Positions 41,283-43,854 of a DNA stretch of 43,854 nt are shown piece by piece; the stretch's first letter is position 1; every line of letters begins with the position of its first letter. Where the stretch lies: the NCBI GenBank assembly GCA_024331045.1, contig JANDJC010000023.1:1-43854 (forward strand), given 5' to 3'. Below the pieces are notes generated by a model. The model ran no database searches. It had not been told where the DNA came from and saw only the letters and a list, made by a program, of their open reading frames with translations. A program made the position numbers and the translations under genes. The stretch comes from Nitrospira sp. GTDB taxonomy: Bacteria; Nitrospirota; Nitrospiria; Nitrospirales; Nitrospiraceae.

Positions 41283-41768
41283 CTATCCTGCCTCTTCCAA
41301 AAGCTTGCCGTACTGGGCTGCCGGCGCATAATCGATTAAGAACACGAGCAGTTTGTTTCGGTCTTCCTCCGAGATCACAAAACCACGATCCTCAAGTAAC
41401 GAGGCGGCCTCAGCGCTCACTGCCATGTGGCTCATGCCTTCATAATCGACCAAGTACGCATAATGAGCACAGCGATCAGCCATTTCTTTTAGATAGTCGT
41501 CCCAGGATCCTTCTCCTATGTGTCCTGTGCTCCACCAGGTCGATCGAATTGCCTGGAGGAGAGAGGTGCGGATGGCGGTGCGATACCGTGAGGGAACATG
41601 GGCGTCGATGGCTGCGAAGACCCAATAGAGGTTGAGAGACAGAAGTTCCCGCGAAAGGATAGGGAGGTCTGATGCAGGGACAGAGAGACCGTACTCTTCG
41701 AGCTGAATGGCGGTGGGAGGTTGCGGCATGAGGCGGAGCAGCGCGGTGGCAGCTTCAGTTGGTGTCAT
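41283..41768 (-). CDS. Unrecognised soluble protein
   Basis: A 161-residue protein (from ATG 41768, MTPTEAATALL) without signal peptide or membrane helix. It is mainly helical, with segments YWVFAAIDAHVPSRYRTA, STWWSTGHIGEGSWDDYL and NKLLVFLIDYAPAAQYG. The frame is open to 41828, but the first 20 residues there are not needed. I do not recognise the family and suggest no function. It is transcribed divergently from ttcA, with 152 bases between starts. Confidence 0.6.
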   Translation of the reverse strand: MTPTEAATALLRLMPQPPTAIQLEEYGLSVPASDLPILSRELLSLNLYWVFAAIDAHVPSRYRTAIRTSLLQAIRSTWWSTGHIGEGSWDDYLKEMADRCAHYAYLVDYEGMSHMAVSAEAASLLEDRGFVISEEDRNKLLVFLIDYAPAAQYGKLLEEAG

Positions 41769-41920
41769 TGTCTTGGAGCCGATCCATTGTTTTTTAAGGT
41801 GGGAGGATACTGCGAGGGAGGCTACCACTCAAGCGGGTATTCCCCTCATAATAGGCTGCCTCAATGGCCCATCTTGCCGTTTATCGACAGCTGACCGTTG
41901 AGATAGGTACAATCCCACCC

Positions 41921-42799
41921 ATGCACGGCCACCGTTCACTTCCAACGTTGCCGTCCCATCAGTTGGACGAGGAAACGGAGCGAATTCAGACCCGTCTCTG
42001 TCGATTAGTGGGGCGAGCCATTGCCGATTACTGCCTAATTGAGGATGGCGACAAGGTGATGGTGTGTCTCTCGGGCGGGAAAGACAGTTACGGGTTACTC
42101 GATATCCTGCTGGTCCTCAAGCGGCGTGCGCCGGTGAAGTTTGATCTCGTTGCCGTCAATCTCGACCAAAAACAACCAGGGTTTCCCGCCCATGTTCTGC
42201 CGGATTACCTAGCCAGTTTAGGTGTTCCCTTCCACATTGAGTCACGCGACACGTACTCAATTGTGAAGCGGCTCATTCCTGAGGGCCGAACGACCTGTTC
42301 CCTCTGTTCGCGACTGCGGCGGGGGCACCTCTATCGGATTGCGACCGAACTCGGTGCCACGAAGATCGCGTTAGGCCACCATCGTGACGACATCATTGAG
42401 ACGTTGTTTCTGAACCTCTTTTATACGGGGAAGCTCAAGGCTATGCCCCCCAAACTGCGTTCGAAAGACGGACGGCATCTTGTGATCCGTCCCCTGGCCT
42501 ATGTAAGGGAATCAGATCTGGCTCGATACGCGGAGCTGCGGAACTTTCCGATCATCCCCTGTGACCTGTGCGGATCACAGGAGGATATGAAACGAAAGAA
42601 AGTGAAGGCTTGGCTTCGCCAATGGGAGCAAGATTCACCCGGTTGCACCGACAGTATCGCCGCGGCCTTGACCAATGTCGCACCGTCATTGCTCATGGAT
42701 CCTCGCCTGTTTGACTTCAAGTCGCTGACTATTGGTGGGGAACAGTCGACCGAAGGTGATGCTTGGTTGGATGAAGAGCCGGTTCTCGCCACCGAATAA
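41921..42799 (+). CDS. ttcA: tRNA 2-thiocytidine(32) synthetase TtcA
   Basis: A 292-residue PP-loop ATPase that thiolates C32 of certain tRNAs. The PP-loop is [12 protein letters not shown] (SGGKDS at 51-56). The iron-sulfur cysteines lie in [12 protein letters not shown] (C126, C129) and PCDLCGSQ (C214, C217), the positions expected for the [4Fe-4S] cluster in Ttc[18 protein letters not shown] and [10 protein letters not shown] are further family marks. ATG 41921 (MHGHRSLPT) leaves about the same N-terminal length as E. coli TtcA, so it is preferred to ATG 41864. No gene follows on the strand until the amo leader region. Confidence 0.92.
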   Translation: MHGHRSLPTLPSHQLDEETERIQTRLCRLVGRAIADYCLIEDGDKVMVCLSGGKDSYGLLDILLVLKRRAPVKFDLVAVNLDQKQPGFPAHVLPDYLASLGVPFHIESRDTYSIVKRLIPEGRTTCSLCSRLRRGHLYRIATELGATKIALGHHRDDIIETLFLNLFYTGKLKAMPPKLRSKDGRHLVIRPLAYVRESDLARYAELRNFPIIPCDLCGSQEDMKRKKVKAWLRQWEQDSPGCTDSIAAALTNVAPSLLMDPRLFDFKSLTIGGEQSTEGDAWLDEEPVLATE

Positions 42800-42904
42800 T
42801 GTTTTCGGTTCGCCCCGTTGTCCACGATTCCCTCGACTGGGGTCAAGGTAGGGGAATGAAGGGTTGTGCGCCGCTTGCCGACGGTAGCCTGGTTCGACGC
42901 AGCG

Positions 42905-42924
42905 GCTTGATCCCTCGATCAAGC
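42905..42924. promoter_or_regulatory. Perfect 8-bp inverted repeat in the amo leader
   Basis: GCTTGATC (42905-42912), loop CCTC, GATCAAGC (42917-42924). There is no T-run after it, so a protein-binding operator is as likely as an RNA hairpin. Confidence 0.55.
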
Positions 42925-42964
42925 AGAGAAGGGTGAGTGGGGGAGCTTCGATCAAAAGGTGGGC

Positions 42965-42993
42965 TTGACGGGTGGAAGATTGTGGGGTTGAAT
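42965..42993 (+). promoter_or_regulatory. Candidate promoter for the amo-linked transcript
   Basis: TTGACG (42965-42970), a 17-base spacer, TTGAAT (42988-42993). The -35 is good and the -10 is weak (4 of 6). A leader of about 140 bases would result. Confidence 0.35.
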
Positions 42994-43051
42994 GATAACA
43001 AGATTCTTCGTCCACCATGGTGGCGGGGAAGAGCAGGAGGAATTCCGGAGA

Positions 43052-43092
43052 GGGGTTGCTCGGCGAACGCGAAAAATCGCCCCCCGCTTTTT
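43052..43092 (+). terminator. Attenuator-like hairpin in the amo leader
   Basis: GGCGA (43062-43066) pairs with TCGCC (43077-43081), and GGGG (43052-43055) can add pairs with CCCC (43082-43085) across a 6-base bulge. GC and five T follow (43088-43092). A competing GCGA/TCGC hairpin is possible inside the loop. Confidence 0.3.
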
Positions 43093-43136
43093 CAGGAAAG
43101 AAGAGCTCTGAGGAAACAAGAGAAGGAGGAAGAAAA

Positions 43137-43709
43137 ATGGCCGTGTTGTCGTTCGTACGTGGAGGGGTGATCGTAATCGTCACGGCGTTCTTCCCCGCCA
43201 TGGCCGCTGCTCACGGAAAGGTGGCGTTGGAAGACGATGTTTGTGTGCGGCGGGTAGGCGGTAATTTGGTTCATTTTAATGCCTATCAGCCCCAACACGA
43301 GGCAAAGGCTCAATATTGCACGGATATTCCAGGAGAGGGCGAGACGTTTTTGGTGCTCGACCTCGTGGATCCAGTGTTACGCACTCTGCCAGTAGGGGTT
43401 CGGCTGGTGAGGGGAAGTGATGGGTCGCAAGAAGAGCAGACCGTGGCCTATTGGCCACCGGTTATCCACCCGGATGGAGTCCTACGAGGTGAGGCACATT
43501 TAAGCAAAGGGCTGTACACATTTGTCATTATGCCCGAAGGGTTCAGCTCATCGTCCTATCTCTTACGGGTGCAACAGACTGACTATGGCAAGATCGGTCA
43601 GAAGGCCATCGGGCCGCTCATGATCCTATTGGTTATTGCTATGATCGGGTACGAACTGTCTAAGTCCAGGCGATGGGGATCCGGTGGACAGCAAGCGGGT
43701 AAGTTTTAA
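43137..43709 (+). CDS. Membrane-anchored periplasmic protein upstream of amoC, possible copper ligand
   Basis: A 190-residue exported protein with a signal peptide (1-25) ending AAA. Cleavage there leaves HGKVALEDD..., so H26 would be the mature N-terminus. The periplasmic part runs from 26 to about 155 and includes C36, H46, H54, C61, H111 and H121. One membrane helix near residues 159-175 is followed by a basic cytoplasmic tail. The topology, signal plus periplasmic domain plus C-terminal helix, matches AmoD/PmoD-type proteins of ammonia and methane oxidisers, but I cannot show homology, so no symbol is given. It ends 44 bases before amoC, with AAGGAGGA before its own ATG. Copper binding is inference. 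Confidence 0.72.
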   Translation: MAVLSFVRGGVIVIVTAFFPAMAAAHGKVALEDDVCVRRVGGNLVHFNAYQPQHEAKAQYCTDIPGEGETFLVLDLVDPVLRTLPVGVRLVRGSDGSQEEQTVAYWPPVIHPDGVLRGEAHLSKGLYTFVIMPEGFSSSSYLLRVQQTDYGKIGQKAIGPLMILLVIAMIGYELSKSRRWGSGGQQAGKF

Positions 43710-43712
43710 ATG

Positions 43713-43721
43713 TGGTAAAAT
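43713..43721 (+). promoter_or_regulatory. Possible extended -10 promoter directly before amoC
   Basis: TGG followed by TAAAAT (43716-43721) in an AT-rich gap of only 44 bases. No -35 is seen. A second transcript starting at amoC is possible. Confidence 0.3.
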
Positions 43722-43738
43722 AAAAAAAATTAATTCAC

Positions 43739-43746
43739 AAGGAGGG
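43739..43746 (+). promoter_or_regulatory. Strong ribosome binding site of amoC
   Basis: AAGGAGGG lies 7 bases before the ATG at 43754, near-perfect complementarity to 16S rRNA and ideal spacing, as expected for a very highly expressed gene. Confidence 0.85.
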
Positions 43747-43753
43747 ATTCATT

Positions 43754-43854
43754 ATGGCGGCAGAGCGGGGTTATGATATTTCGCAGTGGTATGATTCGCG
43801 GCCGTGGAAGATTGGCTGGTTTGCGATGTTAGCGATTGGGATTTTTTGGGTGTT
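43754..43854 (+). CDS. amoC: Ammonia monooxygenase subunit C, N-terminal fragment (3' end outside window)
   Basis: The first 33 codons of a frame that runs off the window. The N-terminus MAAERGYDISQWYDSR is the hallmark of AmoC of the betaproteobacterial and comammox type, YD(M/I)SxWYDS. It is followed by the start of the first membrane helix (IGWFAMLAIGIFWV). Methanotroph PmoC lacks this motif, so ammonia rather than methane oxidation is indicated. AmoC is an integral-membrane subunit of the copper enzyme oxidising ammonia to hydroxylamine; amoA and amoB would follow. The start is fixed by the ribosome binding site. Only the N-terminus can be judged here. Confidence 0.85.
   Translation, partial: MAAERGYDISQWYDSRPWKIGWFAMLAIGIFWV

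Larger units (their letters stand above)
42800..43136 (+). promoter_or_regulatory. 337-bp leader region before the amo-linked genes
   Basis: No gene is visible. The region holds a perfect 8-bp palindrome (42905-42924), a candidate promoter (42965-42993), an attenuator-like hairpin with a T5 run (43052-43092) and the strong ribosome binding site AAGGAGGA (43123-43130). This is more structure than any other gap of the window and suits a highly regulated transcript. Confidence 0.5.

Noticed and set aside
41105..41329. Small frames on both strands after gpmA
   Set aside because: No ribosome binding site, no protein-like composition, and they cover a hairpin. They could belong to a repeated non-coding element, but this cannot be shown from one copy.
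1..43854. tRNA, rRNA, CRISPR arrays, insertion sequences
   Set aside because: I looked in every gap for tRNA-like cloverleafs, spaced repeats and transposase fragments with terminal inverted repeats and saw none that could be supported. A tRNAscan run could still find one missed by eye.

Overview
The window looks like chromosome of a comammox (complete ammonia-oxidising) Nitrospira. The strongest evidence is at the right edge. The last 101 bases start an open frame whose N-terminus (MAAERGYDISQWYDSR...) has the YDxSxWYDS signature of ammonia monooxygenase subunit C, of the betaproteobacterial/comammox type. It follows a strong ribosome binding site. The rest is compact GC-rich housekeeping and accessory DNA. 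LL-diaminopimelate aminotransferase (DapL) in place of the succinylase route fits Nitrospirota. No rRNA, tRNA, CRISPR array, intact insertion sequence or phage module was seen.

Layout. (1) 1-3.2 kb, plus: the end of a large AAA ATPase/TPR regulator and a metallo-beta-lactamase hydrolase. (2) 3.2-6.6 kb, minus: LON-domain protein, ABC ATPase, ABC-2 permease and SirB1-like protein, under one good promoter. (3) 6.8-12.5 kb, plus: an AttH/CrtC-like lipocalin and an RND efflux pair (adaptor plus transporter, no outer-membrane channel). (4) 12.5-13.7 kb: an accessory patch with repeats, an orphan open frame and a higBA toxin-antitoxin pair whose toxin is frameshifted in a CG-repeat tract. (5) 13.7-19.2 kb: seven-bladed-propeller lipoprotein, methyltransferase, macrodomain protein, amidotransferase and unknowns. 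(6) 19.3-22 kb, plus: dapL, then folK-panC, which overlap. (7) 22-28.2 kb, minus: PilZ protein overlapping a MazG-like gene, a rifampicin-phosphotransferase-like enzyme paired with glycerate 2-kinase, and an MltD-like lytic transglycosylase. (8) 28.4-31 kb: family-5 uracil-DNA glycosylase, fructose-6-phosphate aldolase/transaldolase and small lipoprotein and zinc-ribbon genes. (9) 31.2-39.4 kb, minus: an arginine-lysine cluster in transcription order argD-argF-argG-argH-(small lipoprotein)-lysA-dapA-dapB. (10) 39.6-42.8 kb: zinc-ribbon membrane protein, gpmA, an unknown and ttcA. (11) 42.8-43.85 kb: a regulated-looking leader, a membrane-anchored periplasmic protein with a predicted mature N-terminal histidine, and amoC.

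How the genes work together. DapA, DapB, DapL and LysA give the diaminopimelate/lysine route except DapF and the aspartate-semialdehyde steps. ArgD, F, G and H give the later arginine steps. GpmA and glycerate 2-kinase meet at 2-phosphoglycerate. The most interesting points are the protein directly upstream of amoC, the CG-tract frameshift in higB, and a recurring pattern of perfect 10-12 bp tandem duplications placed just upstream of start codons.
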